33,004 nucleotides of DNA from a bacterium (GTDB taxonomy: Bacteria > SAR324 > XYD2-FULL-50-16): contig JAHJTV010000065.1 of the NCBI GenBank assembly GCA_018829445.1, positions 1 to 33,004 of the forward strand. Direction: 5' to 3'. Positions within the stretch are counted from its first letter, which is position 1. Each line of letters starts with the position of its first letter. The position numbers were made by a program, and so were the translations under genes. Positions 16,853 through 26,712 of the stretch are shown here, in pieces. The notes below the pieces were generated by a model that was not told the origin of the DNA, searched no databases, and was given only the letters and a program-made list of their open reading frames with translations.

Positions 16853-17950
16853 CTACAAAATTTCCAATTCCTTCACAATCATATCCCCGAAATCATCGGT
16901 GTTGATTATTTTACCTTCACCATGGGCTGGTGACAGATCAGGTGTTGAATAACCGGCAGCAAAAACACTCTGCATAGCTGACCAAACCTTCTTCGATTCC
17001 TCTTCCAATCCCATGACCATATCCAGCATCATGGCAACTGACCCCACCATTGCATAGGGATTTGCGATGTTCTTACCGGCAATGTCCGGTGCCGATCCAT
17101 GGGAAGGTTCAAAATATGATTTGGTATCACCGATACAAGCGGATGGCATTAAACCCAGTGATCCCAGAATTCCGCCTCCCTGATCGCTTAATATATCACC
17201 AAACATATTTTCCATTACCATCACGTCAAACTGAGCAGGATTTAAGCATAAAGCAGTTGACGCCGCATCAACCAGTACGTGTTTGATCTCAACTTCCGGG
17301 TACTGGGGCGAGACCTCTTCCAAAATCTCATTCCATAAAATACTGGATAACAACACATTACTTTTATGAATGTTGTGAAGAACTTTTTTCCGTTTCATTG
17401 CTGTCCGGAAAGCCACCCCAAGAATCTTCCTGATCTGGTCCTCATCATATTCAAGTGTTTCCTTTACCCATCTTTTTCCGGTCGCATCAACACCCCTTTC
17501 CTTTTCTCCAAAATAGAGTCCTCCGACCAGCTCCCGGATCATCATAATATCAATCCCTTTACCAATAACTTCAGACTTTAATGGGGAAAAGTGGGAGAGC
17601 TCTCTGGGGAGTGAAACCGGTCGGAAATTTGCATAAGTATTATAGCGTTTTCTTATCGGCAGCAGAGCCCCGCGCTCTGGTCGTTGTTCCACGGGGATCT
17701 TCAGGGTTTCCTCATGACTGAGACCAATGGTTCCTTTAAGGATAGTATCCGCTTTATCGCAGATTTCCAGGGTTTCCTCTGGTAGAGACTTCCCTGTTTT
17801 AAAATAGGCGCAGGCTCCAAACAAAGCGTGCTGCAATTCGAAAGAAACATCATTTCGTTTTTCCACCACCTCCAAAACCTTAATGGCTTGCTTCATGATT
17901 TCAGGACCGATACCGTCCCCAGCCAAAACCGCTATTTTATATTGTTTCAT
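16853..17950 (-). CDS. leuB: 3-isopropylmalate dehydrogenase
   Basis: An NAD-dependent oxidative decarboxylase of the isocitrate/isopropylmalate dehydrogenase family. It produces 2-oxoisocaproate for leucine, and 2-oxobutyrate when fed methylmalate. Motifs are AVLAGDGIGPEIMKQA, MMIRELVGGLYFG, VDAASTALCLNP, VMENMFGDILSDQGGGILGSLGLMPS and the adenine loop EPSHGSAPDIAGKNIANP. The length of 365 fits LeuB. The frame extends to a TTG at 17953, but the ATG at 17950 follows GGAAGG at a good distance. It faces cimA and the HD-GYP gene on the other strand, so it is controlled separately from leuCD. Confidence 0.94.
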   Translation of the reverse strand: MKQYKIAVLAGDGIGPEIMKQAIKVLEVVEKRNDVSFELQHALFGACAYFKTGKSLPEETLEICDKADTILKGTIGLSHEETLKIPVEQRPERGALLPIRKRYNTYANFRPVSLPRELSHFSPLKSEVIGKGIDIMMIRELVGGLYFGEKERGVDATGKRWVKETLEYDEDQIRKILGVAFRTAMKRKKVLHNIHKSNVLLSSILWNEILEEVSPQYPEVEIKHVLVDAASTALCLNPAQFDVMVMENMFGDILSDQGGGILGSLGLMPSACIGDTKSYFEPSHGSAPDIAGKNIANPYAMVGSVAMMLDMVMGLEEESKKVWSAMQSVFAAGYSTPDLSPAHGEGKIINTDDFGDMIVKELEIL

Positions 17951-18097
17951 CAACCTTCCCTTCTATTAAGTTATCAGTAAGACTTTTTTCTCAAACCAAC
18001 CGGCATCTCATTTACCCCGGAAGTTATATCATCCACTTGTATAAGTATTCCACATCATGGGAGCGTCTGAAATTAAGTTAAATCACACCTCTTGACA

Positions 18098-18898
18098 CTA
18101 TTTCAAATTCATTTCCCGTCTGATCTTTTTTCTCCTTTCAATAAATTCGATTGATGATTTAATGGTTTTATTTACAATCAACTCATCCGGAAATTTTGTC
18201 TCTGCCAGCAATGGCAATATGTAATCATCCCTGCCCAGTTCATTTGTGGCATGGGCATCCGAAGAAAGGGCGATCTGACACCCTAGCTTTTTTGATAACT
18301 CCAGCATCTGCACCAGGGAACTCAATTCCGTTTTTTTCAAACTCATTGAAGCATTGTTCAGTTCCAGAGCTATCTCTTTATCGATTGCTTTTCTTACCAG
18401 TAATTCGGGATCAGGATCATATCCTTTCCTAAATGGATGGCCGATTAGATCAATAGGATCATCCATAGCCAGCAGCACTCTCTCGGTTACAATTGTTTTA
18501 TCCTTTGTTTCAAACAAAGAAGGTAAAGGATGGATAGAGGCTATCACCAAATCAAGTTTCGCAGCTAGCGAGAGCGGGAGATCGGTCGCCATTGGCCCTG
18601 ATTGAAGGATATTGCATTCAAGCCCCTTAAAAAGTTTTGCTTTAACCTCTTCAGGTGGCTGATACCGTGAAAGGAAGGTCTTAATGTAGTGAATGTCCGG
18701 TCCTTTAATTCCATACTGCCAATTAGCCTGCGCCTGTTTGTTTTTTAACAGCCAGAATGTATTGTCAATTCCCGGACAATGATCCGTTACTGCAATTCCT
18801 TTAATCCCCTTGCGGTCAGCATGCCTCAGGAGCTCCTCAATCGTGTTCATCGCGTGCCCAGATGCAATACTGTGGCAATGAAAATCTACACAAAGCAT
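18098..18898 (-). CDS. PHP-domain metal-dependent phosphoesterase
   Basis: A 266-residue protein of the PHP superfamily, closest in layout to YcdX-like phosphatases. The metal site is complete: H7 and H9 (DFHCHS), H15, H40 (VTDH), E94 (KGLECNI), H123 (ASIHP), H154 (LIGHPF), D214 and H216 (SSDAHAT). These nine ligands imply a trinuclear metal centre and phosphoester hydrolysis. Substrate is unknown: YcdX, histidinol phosphatase HisK and the PolX PHP domain share the fold. Nothing in the neighbourhood settles the choice. ATG at 18898. Confidence 0.8.
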   Translation of the reverse strand: MLCVDFHCHSIASGHAMNTIEELLRHADRKGIKGIAVTDHCPGIDNTFWLLKNKQAQANWQYGIKGPDIHYIKTFLSRYQPPEEVKAKLFKGLECNILQSGPMATDLPLSLAAKLDLVIASIHPLPSLFETKDKTIVTERVLLAMDDPIDLIGHPFRKGYDPDPELLVRKAIDKEIALELNNASMSLKKTELSSLVQMLELSKKLGCQIALSSDAHATNELGRDDYILPLLAETKFPDELIVNKTIKSSIEFIERRKKIRREMNLK

Positions 18899-19015
18899 TT
18901 GAATCCTATCCAGTGGTGGGTTTTATTAATGAATCCGTTCTTTAAAATGCGGGGAACATAGAAATGTGATCAGGCAGGTAAATTACTTTAACCTGATCCC
19001 AAGCAAAGTGGATTT

Positions 19016-21649
19016 TTATTTGACTTGTTTCTGATTCTCTTGTTCTTCCATTGCCCGTAGAATTTTTTTCTTGGTTTTTTTAAAATCATCCAAATCTCGC
19101 CTGTCCTTATCCAGAGCACGTTCTATTGTTTTGAGTGCTCGATCATAATCCTTCAGTTGAAAGTATGCTTCAGCCAAAGTATCCAGATTCGCCGGCGAAG
19201 GTTGAATCTCAACGGCTCTTAAAGCCAGACTCAATGCTTCATCCAGTTTATGCAGCTTCTCATCCTCAGCATTTAAATACATCCATGCCAGGTTATTCAA
19301 AGCGACATTATCTTCCGGCTTTTTTACCAGAATCTCTTTATATACTCGTTCAGAATCAAGGTATTGTTTTGCAAGATCGTAATTCAAAGCTAATCGAAGC
19401 TGCACCCAACTGAACTCGCCATCCTTTTTCACTTGAAAAAACCGGTTTAACATCTGGACCGCCTGATCATGTTCCTTCAGCTGCTGATAGGCGTAACCCA
19501 GTTTTATTAACAGCCACGGGTTTTTATTTGCTATCGCCAGACCTTTTTCCAGAAAAATCCGAGCTCCAGGATAGTCTTTTTTTCTAATGGCATGCGTACC
19601 CATGTAAAAAAGATGCCACTGGGAATCTACTGATTTAAGCGAAATGCCGAAATCATAGTCATTGTGGTTTTCTTTTCTGATTCTGAGCAAAAAATAGGAT
19701 AAAAATGGAAAATGGTTGCTGTTCTTACTCTTCAGGAGGGATAATCCCTTTTCGGCTTCGTCGTACCGCTTATAAATTATGTGTTGATAAACAGAATAAG
19801 CCTCGCTGGATTTCGAAAATCCCCAGTAGTGATTGGACAGATCCGACAGGTAAATGTAAAGTTCAATGGTATTAATATCGAAATCATCTGAATTCAAGGC
19901 TTTTTCAATGGTAACCAATGCTTTGCCTTTATCCAGGTTGACCTGGACATAGGCAAGCCTGGTTAGAAGAAAGGTATTGTCGGGATCATGGTCTAAAGCC
20001 GTTTGAAATGCCTTCTCAGCTAATTCATACTGCCTTAATCCTTCAAGAATCCGTCCTTCGATCTCCTTCATCCAATCTGCATCCGGCCTCAGTTCAATTG
20101 ATTTTTTTATTGAATCAAGGGCTTCATCCAGCTTGTTTGTTTCAAACTCAATTAAGGCTTTTTTTGCATATGCCCAGTAATCATCAGGCTCCAATTCTAG
20201 CAAAGCCCTGATTTCAGACAATGCCATATCCCATTTTTCCAAATCGGTCAGGGTATCGATATAGTAGGCTCTAATCCAACTGCTCTTTGGACTGACATTG
20301 ATAGCCTTTTCCAGCACCTCCACCGACTTGTCATAATCACCGGATGCACGATAAAGACTACCTAACTTTCCCAAGATAAAAGAGTTATCCGGTTCTTGCT
20401 TAAGCGCTTCCTCATAAGTTTTTGCAGTCTCCCTGGTGTTCCCCCGTTTTTCTAACAGATTCGCATATTCCAGGATAAGTGTTTGGTTTTTTGAATTTAT
20501 CGATAATCCTTCCAGGATAATCCTTTCAGCCTCAAAAGTATCGTTTTTACGATTATAGATTCTTGCCAGGGTTTCATAAACAAAGGAGTCTTCAGACTCC
20601 TCTGCCCTTGCCATTTCCAGATACTGAATGGCCGATTCCAAATCTCCGGTCTTAAGATATATCTTGCTGATTTGAATCATAGCCCAACTGGACGAGGGGT
20701 GATGACTTAACCCGCTTTTAAAAAAGGTGAGCGATTCCTCCCATCTTCCTTCACCGGCAAGGATTGTGGCCAGTTGAAACATCAGTAAATAATCATCAGG
20801 ATTAGATTTTAAAGCTTGCACCAATACATCTTTGGCTGCATTCAAGTCCCTGTTTTCAACATACAACGTCGAAAGTCTTAGACTGAGCCATGAATCCGTC
20901 GGAAATTTCTCATAGACAGTCTTAATATACTCTTCCATCTCCTGACGCTGCTTGAGAAATATCAGAATCTCTATATTGAGCTTGTGATAATTTAGATTTT
21001 CGGTATTAAGTTCTGAAGCTTTAAAACTGGAAATTTTGGCCTCGGCAACTTTTCCTGCTTTTAATTCAAGCTGTGCTTTTTTAAACCAGAGTTTATCCTC
21101 TTCCGGAGCAATTGCTAACGCCTGTGAAATGAGATCGGTTGCTTTTTCGATATTGCCCTTTTCTTTTTCGATATCAGACAACACATTGAGAACATCAACC
21201 GGACGATGGTTATGTTTGTACACATAGTAAAAATCGGTTTGTGCCGATTCCAAATACCCGTTTGCTAACAAAAATTGGGCTCTAGCTGCAACCAATCCAA
21301 TATTGGACGGATCCTTGGTGATCTCTTCAGTGAGATAATCGATGGCAAGCTGATCATTTTTTGTTTTGCTGATAATGGTTGCTTTTATAAGATGCAACTT
21401 CGGAATAGACGGATTTTTTGAAATCAGAACCTCAACCTTTCCCAATGCCAATGTATACTTTTCATCCCCTATTAACTTATCAATTTCCAGAAGCTGTTGA
21501 GAGGATTCAAAATCAGATTGTATCATTTTCGGGTCTTCAGTCACTAACTGGTCTGCAACTGCGGAAAAACAGGATAGAACTGAAAACAGGACAAAAAAGA
21601 TTTCCAACAAACCGGTTTTCCGTAATTTTCGAAATGATGTCTTAATCAT
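19016..21649 (-). CDS. Large exported TPR-repeat protein
   Basis: An 877-residue protein of tandem tetratricopeptide repeats from about residue 45 to 860. Repeat signatures include AIDYLTEEITKDPSN, AAKDVLVQALKSNPDD, SVEVLEKAINVSPKSS and ALDSIKKSIELRPDAD. The N-terminus has a hydrophobic signal (LLEIFFVLFSVLSC) that could be a type I signal peptide or, with VLSC ending at C27, a lipoprotein signal. TPR arrays scaffold protein complexes. Size and plan recall the large TPR proteins of PEP-CTERM/exosortase loci, but no such genes are seen here. The true partner is unknown. It stands alone, 148 bp downstream of the membrane protein gene. Confidence 0.75.
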   Translation of the reverse strand: MIKTSFRKLRKTGLLEIFFVLFSVLSCFSAVADQLVTEDPKMIQSDFESSQQLLEIDKLIGDEKYTLALGKVEVLISKNPSIPKLHLIKATIISKTKNDQLAIDYLTEEITKDPSNIGLVAARAQFLLANGYLESAQTDFYYVYKHNHRPVDVLNVLSDIEKEKGNIEKATDLISQALAIAPEEDKLWFKKAQLELKAGKVAEAKISSFKASELNTENLNYHKLNIEILIFLKQRQEMEEYIKTVYEKFPTDSWLSLRLSTLYVENRDLNAAKDVLVQALKSNPDDYLLMFQLATILAGEGRWEESLTFFKSGLSHHPSSSWAMIQISKIYLKTGDLESAIQYLEMARAEESEDSFVYETLARIYNRKNDTFEAERIILEGLSINSKNQTLILEYANLLEKRGNTRETAKTYEEALKQEPDNSFILGKLGSLYRASGDYDKSVEVLEKAINVSPKSSWIRAYYIDTLTDLEKWDMALSEIRALLELEPDDYWAYAKKALIEFETNKLDEALDSIKKSIELRPDADWMKEIEGRILEGLRQYELAEKAFQTALDHDPDNTFLLTRLAYVQVNLDKGKALVTIEKALNSDDFDINTIELYIYLSDLSNHYWGFSKSSEAYSVYQHIIYKRYDEAEKGLSLLKSKNSNHFPFLSYFLLRIRKENHNDYDFGISLKSVDSQWHLFYMGTHAIRKKDYPGARIFLEKGLAIANKNPWLLIKLGYAYQQLKEHDQAVQMLNRFFQVKKDGEFSWVQLRLALNYDLAKQYLDSERVYKEILVKKPEDNVALNNLAWMYLNAEDEKLHKLDEALSLALRAVEIQPSPANLDTLAEAYFQLKDYDRALKTIERALDKDRRDLDDFKKTKKKILRAMEEQENQKQVK

Positions 21650-21797
21650 AGTGTTTGTTTGATTTATGTGACTGATCCTGCAAAATATAACCCTTGCAGA
21701 GCTGAAATCTGTTTCTCTATCCTAACATATACAAAACTAATGCGCATGCCCTGTTGTTAAAACCATAAAAAAACCATACTTTGCCATTGTTGTTAAC

Positions 21798-22733
21798 TCA
21801 GATGATCGTTCCATATTGGACATTCATGTCTACAACCTGATTTGAACGACTATGAATGATTTTTATCTGTTTAATCCATAAAAAGTCGATCAAAGGCTTG
21901 AATTCCGAAATAGTAACAAACAAAGCTTCGTTTTGAAATTCAATCTTTATTATCGGGTTTTTAAATCCATAAAGATACACCCTTCTAATTGATGGATTAT
22001 TTAGAACTTTTTGCGCCACTGCAAAATTGTCAAATGCTTCAGCTTTCTCTGGCTGCCCTTGCCATCCTTGAACAAAATGGAATCGCTGAGAATAATAGGA
22101 CTTATCCGCATAAAAAACGACACTCCATTCAGTTAGAAGACTATTAGCCGGCATAATCGAAAGAGCATTATAGTTTTCCACTTTCTCCGCGGCTGCGTTT
22201 TCGGCTTTAAAACGGATTATGCCCGCAATAATTATGAAGGCTGCCAGCACACACAGGGATAATCGACTAATAGTCTTGACCGACATTTCAGACCAGCGCT
22301 TGATCAACCATAAAAACAACGCAAAAACAGAAGGAATCAAATACCCGGAACTGATCCAATCAAGATGAAAACTGCCGGAAAAAAAAGGCGCTCCGAAAAA
22401 AAGCTCATCGGTGGAAAACAGTGAGCAAATATAATAGAAACCCAACCCTGAAAGTGGAAGCAGAAACTTTATTGACGACCGTAAATCTCTGCTATAAATC
22501 CAGAAAAGAAGGACAACAATACACCAGAACAAACCCTGATAAAAGAAACTATGAAAAATCAGGTTCCCGGAATAGAACCACAACTCCCCAAGAAAAAACC
22601 TGAGGACATAATCGCCAAGCGGCAGGACAATCCCCAGGTAAACCAGTCTTCTCTTTCCTTTGGCAATAAACACTTTTTGTTGAACAAGTGCAAGGATGTG
22701 GAAGACTGTCAACAAACATATGAGTGAATTCAT
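21798..22733 (-). CDS. Multi-pass membrane protein of unknown function
   Basis: A 311-residue protein that I do not firmly recognise. Residues 1-185 hold about five to six hydrophobic segments (near 3-20, 30-50, 66-82, 90-106, 130-143 and 158-170). A soluble C-terminal domain of about 125 residues begins near NYNALSIMPANSLLTEWSVV. That domain faintly recalls the tail of YdjM/DUF457 membrane hydrolases (a W..V pattern followed by a D..YY strand), but the N-terminal metal-binding motif of that family is missing. It starts 13 bp after the transketolase stop, so co-transcription is likely. A direct link to sugar metabolism is not shown. Confidence 0.55.
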   Translation of the reverse strand: MNSLICLLTVFHILALVQQKVFIAKGKRRLVYLGIVLPLGDYVLRFFLGELWFYSGNLIFHSFFYQGLFWCIVVLLFWIYSRDLRSSIKFLLPLSGLGFYYICSLFSTDELFFGAPFFSGSFHLDWISSGYLIPSVFALFLWLIKRWSEMSVKTISRLSLCVLAAFIIIAGIIRFKAENAAAEKVENYNALSIMPANSLLTEWSVVFYADKSYYSQRFHFVQGWQGQPEKAEAFDNFAVAQKVLNNPSIRRVYLYGFKNPIIKIEFQNEALFVTISEFKPLIDFLWIKQIKIIHSRSNQVVDMNVQYGTII

Positions 22734-22746
22734 TGGAATACAATAC

Positions 22747-24765
22747 CTATATTAACTTTTTTGCTGCCTTTACGATTGCATCACTAGTTATTCCGAAATC
22801 CGCATATAGCTCTTTTGCCGGCGCCGATGCTCCAAAACCGGACATTCCAATAAAACAACCCTTTTCCCCCAGATATCCTTCCCACCCTCTTTTAATGCCA
22901 GCCTCAACAACAATCCTGCCCTTAATACTCTCTGGAATAACTGATCTCCTATAATCTTCCGATTGCTGTTCAAAGAGTTCACAACTGGGCATGCTGACAA
23001 CTTGAGCTTTTATTCCACTCTTTGCCAACTCCTCATGTGCCTTGATTGCCAATGAGACTTCGGAACCAGTGGCAATTATCAATAAATTGGGATTATCTTC
23101 GGCTATTAAAACATAACCTCCCTTCTCAACCTGTTTGGCTGAACCGTACCGGGACTGATCCAATATAGGCAATCCCTGACGGGTTAATGAGATGGCTACC
23201 GGCCCCTCTTTCCTATTCAGGGCAAATCGCCAGGCTTCAGCAGTCTCATTGGCATCCGCCGGTCTGAAGGAAACCAATCCCGGCATTGCCCGCAGGTAAG
23301 ATACCTGTTCAACCGGCTGATGAGTTGGACCGTCTTCACCCAAACCAATGCTATCATGTGTAAAAATGAATATGCTTGGATAGCCTGAAAGAGCGGCAAC
23401 ACGGATGGAAGGCAACATGTAATCCGCAAAACAAAGAAAAGTGGCTCCATAAGCCTGAACCATGCCGTTGAGTGCCAATCCGTTAAGAATTGCACCCATG
23501 GCGTGCTCTCGAACACCAAAATGCAGATAGCGTCCTGAAGGATTCTCCTTTTGAAAAGCGGTCGCTTCCGGAAACCGGGTATTGTTTGAGGGAGTCAGAT
23601 CGGCTGATCCTCCTAAAACCAAGGGCAACCCAGGCATAACCTTTTCCAGAAACTTACCCGATGCCACACGGGTAGCCATGGATGCTCCCGCTTCATACTG
23701 TGGAATATTATCTTCCCAACCGTCAGGAAGGTCGCCGTTCATTGCTGTTTTAAATTCCTTTGCCAGTCCGGGATGATCCTTCTTGTAGTTTTCAAACAGT
23801 GCTTGCCACTCCTGTTCTAGTTGCGCTCCATTTGAGGAAACGGATTGAAAAAAGTCCCGAACGTTTCCGGGAACATGGAAACTCTCTTCAAACTTCCACC
23901 CCAGGTTTTCCTTGGTCAGTTTTATCTCATCATCACCTAACGGAGAGCCGTGAACCCCTGAAGTGTTTTGTTTGTTCGGACTGCCGAAACCGATTATGGA
24001 TTTAAACTTGATCAAGGAGGGCCGATCCTTCTGCAGTTTTGCTTGCTCTAATGCCTGATTAAGGGCATCCAGCCTATGGCCGTCTCCTTCAATTGACTGT
24101 ACATGCCAACCATAGGCTTCAAATCGCTTGGCTGTATCCTCGGTAAAAGAGATATTGGTGCGACCATCGATTGTGACTTCATTATCATCATAGATCACAA
24201 TAAGGTTATTCAATCCCAGATGCCCCGCCAGGGAACAGGCTTCAGAAGCAACCCCCTCCTGAAGACAGCCATCTCCGGACATTACATAGATATTATGATC
24301 AATTAGAGAATATCCGGGCTTGTTAAAATACGAGGCCAAATATTTACCTGCAATCGCCATTCCAACAGCATTGGATAACCCTTGCCCCAGTGGACCTGTT
24401 GTCGCTTCAACACCCGGAGTATGCCCATATTCAGGGTGACCGGGGGTTTTACTGCCTAATTGTCTGAAATTTTTAATGTCATCCAGACTCAGATCATATC
24501 CGGTCAAATGTAACAGAGAGTACAGCAAAGCACTTCCATGGCCGGCTGATAAGACAAAACGATCGCGATTAACCCAGTTCGGATTTTTGGCATTAAACCT
24601 TAGATGTTTTGTGAACAGGGTGAACGCTGCGGGAGCCATTCCCATGGGCAAACCTGGATGACCCGAATTCGCTTTCTGAATTGCCTCAACCGATAAAAAC
24701 CGAATGGTGTTGATACAGAGTCTATCAAACTCCGAAATTTCACTAATTTGCTGACTGGAAGACAT
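22747..24765 (-). CDS. tkt: Transketolase
   Basis: A 672-residue thiamine-diphosphate enzyme that transfers two-carbon ketol units in the pentose phosphate pathway. Visible elements are SGHPGLPMGMAP near the start, LSAGHGSALLYSLLHLTGY, the ThDP motif beginning GDGCLQEG and running to DDNEVTIDG, and IGFGSPNKQNTSGVHGSPLG. Further along are the catalytic glutamate region FGVREHAMG, and HDSIGLGEDGPTHQPVEQ with SLTRQGLP in the C-terminal half. The length matches full bacterial transketolases. GGAG lies just upstream of the ATG at 24765. It is the first gene of a leftward pair with the membrane protein. Confidence 0.95.
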   Translation of the reverse strand: MSSSQQISEISEFDRLCINTIRFLSVEAIQKANSGHPGLPMGMAPAAFTLFTKHLRFNAKNPNWVNRDRFVLSAGHGSALLYSLLHLTGYDLSLDDIKNFRQLGSKTPGHPEYGHTPGVEATTGPLGQGLSNAVGMAIAGKYLASYFNKPGYSLIDHNIYVMSGDGCLQEGVASEACSLAGHLGLNNLIVIYDDNEVTIDGRTNISFTEDTAKRFEAYGWHVQSIEGDGHRLDALNQALEQAKLQKDRPSLIKFKSIIGFGSPNKQNTSGVHGSPLGDDEIKLTKENLGWKFEESFHVPGNVRDFFQSVSSNGAQLEQEWQALFENYKKDHPGLAKEFKTAMNGDLPDGWEDNIPQYEAGASMATRVASGKFLEKVMPGLPLVLGGSADLTPSNNTRFPEATAFQKENPSGRYLHFGVREHAMGAILNGLALNGMVQAYGATFLCFADYMLPSIRVAALSGYPSIFIFTHDSIGLGEDGPTHQPVEQVSYLRAMPGLVSFRPADANETAEAWRFALNRKEGPVAISLTRQGLPILDQSRYGSAKQVEKGGYVLIAEDNPNLLIIATGSEVSLAIKAHEELAKSGIKAQVVSMPSCELFEQQSEDYRRSVIPESIKGRIVVEAGIKRGWEGYLGEKGCFIGMSGFGASAPAKELYADFGITSDAIVKAAKKLI

Positions 24766-25239
24766 AAAAACTCCAAGATTGAAGATTAGAAATTAGAATC
24801 AAAAAGCATCTGCAGGCTTTGGAGAATTAACCTGCTAAATCAAGTATATCTGCCCATTTTGATTAATATTGCCTTAACTTATTCAAGTCATAACTCTAAT
24901 GGGTTTATCAAAGCTTTATCAAGCGCTTTTTACCTCAATTCTTGCGGCGCAATATCGTTTTCTGTTTTTCAAAGAGAACTGTTTTGAAAGAGCCCACTCC
25001 TGAAGTTTGTTATGGGCTCTATGTAAAAATTTTGTAAAAACACCCTATTGGATTTGATTTACGTTATAATCAATGCATATATATAAGGTTCGCAGAGGAA
25101 GCACAAAAAATGATAAACCCTGATCTGCTTCCAGGAACAGGTTGCCAGAATCAACATCATGCTTTAATTGACAATCCAGAAAGCCAATCCTGATATTATC
25201 TTTAAAGGCAAATCGAACAATTTTTAAAGTGAATGTGTT
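24766..25239. other. Divergent intergenic region, tkt / flavoprotein gene
   Basis: About 474 bp between two genes read outward. It should hold both promoters. A TATAAT at 25065-25070 could be a -10 for the rightward gene, but no good -35 sits at the right distance. An 8-bp hairpin (AGAGCCCA at 24989-24996, complement at 25013-25020) lies between. No reading frame is convincing. Confidence 0.4.
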
Positions 25240-26502
25240 ATGACCAGACTGGATGATTTTAGACTCAATCTTGGTGGAAAAGAGTACATACCGATTATGC
25301 TGGGTGGCATGGGCGTGGATATTTCCACACCGGACTTTGCTTTGGCAGGAGCCCGCCTGGGCGGTATTGCTCACCTGTCCGATGCTTTAATCTGCGCTGT
25401 TTCAGATCGACATCATCAAACCGATTTTGTTAAACAACGCTACAAAAAATATAAATCTTTATCTGGACAGGACAATAAATCATTCGCCCAATTCGATATC
25501 GACTCGGTAAAAGAAGCCACCCGATTGCTGGTTGCCAATGCAATGGAGAGAAAAGAAGGTGACGGTGCTGTCTTCATCAATCTGATGGAGAAACTGACAA
25601 TGAACAACCCCAGAGAAACCTTAAAGGCAAGGCTGGTTGGGGCGTTGGATGGCGGCATCGAAGGCATCTCCCTTGGGGCCGGTCTGCATTTGGGGTCGTT
25701 GGATCTGATCAAGGATCATCCCAGGTTCAGAAGCGTCAATATCGGCATCATCGTCTCTTCTGTCCGTGCCCTGAAACTGTTTCTGAAACGAACAGCAAAA
25801 CTGAACCGTCATCCGGATTACGTTGTGGTCGAAGGGCCACTGGCAGGCGGTCACTTGGGCTTCGGAGCAGACGACTGGCAGAATTATGATCTCAATACCA
25901 TCATGGCTGAAGTTGTCTCCTTTTTAAAAGAGGAGGAACTAGACATTCCCGTAATTCCTGCGGGTGGAATTTTTACCGGCACGGAAGGTGTAGAGCTGAT
26001 CAAACAAGGCGCCTCTGCAATTCAGGTGGCCACGCGTTTTATCATAACTCAAGAAAGTGGATTGCCGGATAAGATCAAACAGAAATATTTTGAAGCGGAA
26101 GAGGACGACATCGAAGTCAACCTGGTTTCACCAACCGGCTATCCCATGAGAATGCTCAAAAATAGCCCCTGCATCGGAAAAGGCGGGAAGCCCAATTGCG
26201 AATCTTTGGGTTATGTGTTGGACAGAAACGGCAACTGCTCCTATATAGAGGCCTATAATGAAGCCGCAAAACTCAACCCCGATAAAATATCGATCAAAAA
26301 CAAGACCTGTCTCTGTACCCAGATGCGTGCCTATAACACCTGGACTTGCGGACAAACAACCTACCGCCTGAAAGATACCACCAATCAACTGCAAGACGGA
26401 ACATACCAGATTCCCATGGTAGCCGATATTTTCAACGACTACCGCTACAGCACCGATAATCAAATCATCCTGCCACAACCAATCGAAAAACGTGCGGTTT
26501 AA
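25240..26502 (+). CDS. Nitronate monooxygenase-like FMN flavoprotein with cysteine-rich tail
   Basis: A 420-residue TIM-barrel flavoprotein of the nitronate monooxygenase/2-nitropropane dioxygenase group. It opens with PIMLGGMGVDISTPDFALAGA and carries the FMN loops EGPLAGGHLGFG (to residue 209) and IPAGGIFTGTEG (239-250), then GASAIQVATRFI. Family members oxidise nitronates or act as enoyl-type reductases. The last 110 residues are unlike the short form and hold six cysteines: C311, C320, C333, C357, C359 and C370. These may form a metal or iron-sulfur site. ATG start is supported by reading-frame position; flanking genes give no pathway. The repeat-bounded ATPase unit begins directly after its stop codon. 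Confidence 0.8.
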   Translation: MTRLDDFRLNLGGKEYIPIMLGGMGVDISTPDFALAGARLGGIAHLSDALICAVSDRHHQTDFVKQRYKKYKSLSGQDNKSFAQFDIDSVKEATRLLVANAMERKEGDGAVFINLMEKLTMNNPRETLKARLVGALDGGIEGISLGAGLHLGSLDLIKDHPRFRSVNIGIIVSSVRALKLFLKRTAKLNRHPDYVVVEGPLAGGHLGFGADDWQNYDLNTIMAEVVSFLKEEELDIPVIPAGGIFTGTEGVELIKQGASAIQVATRFIITQESGLPDKIKQKYFEAEEDDIEVNLVSPTGYPMRMLKNSPCIGKGGKPNCESLGYVLDRNGNCSYIEAYNEAAKLNPDKISIKNKTCLCTQMRAYNTWTCGQTTYRLKDTTNQLQDGTYQIPMVADIFNDYRYSTDNQIILPQPIEKRAV

Positions 26503-26509
26503 GAAAAAG

Positions 26510-26529
26510 GGGACATAATACTTTTATCC
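26510..26529 (+). repeat. Repeat copy 1 (left boundary)
   Basis: A forward copy of the 20-bp repeat core lies 7 bp after the stop of the flavoprotein gene. A run of T follows, as in the other copies. Confidence 0.75.
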
Positions 26530-26569
26530 CTTTTTTTTATCAAATTTTGATTTTTATAAAAGACATTGA

Positions 26570-26607
26570 CAAGGTAATTTGTTTTTTATAAAAAACAAAT
26601 TACCTTG
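26570..26607. terminator. Perfect 17-bp AT-rich hairpin
   Basis: Arms 26570-26586 (beginning CAAGGTAATTTG) and 26591-26607 are perfectly complementary around a 4-base loop. The right arm is followed by TTTTGG. It lies between the flavoprotein gene and the ATPase gene. It may act as a terminator for the former or belong to the mobile unit. Confidence 0.5.
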
Positions 26608-26712
26608 TTTTGGCAACATGAAAAAAACAATCACAGTAAACATTGCCAGGGTATTGAGATATTTTTCCTTGATTATCCCAAAATGACCCGGTGAATTGAA
26701 GCAGAGGTAAGG

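Noticed and set aside
19016..21649. Part of a PEP-CTERM/exosortase system, suggested by the TPR protein
   Set aside because: Only size and TPR content agree. No exosortase, PEP-CTERM sorting signal or polysaccharide gene is in the window.
25045..25374. A 109-codon leftward frame across the start of the flavoprotein gene
   Set aside because: It is antisense to the strong flavoprotein N-terminus and has no recognisable motif.
26503..26515. A target-site duplication around the ATPase unit (TAAG on both sides)
   Set aside because: Four bases in AT-rich DNA, not at equal distance from the two repeat ends; not meaningful.
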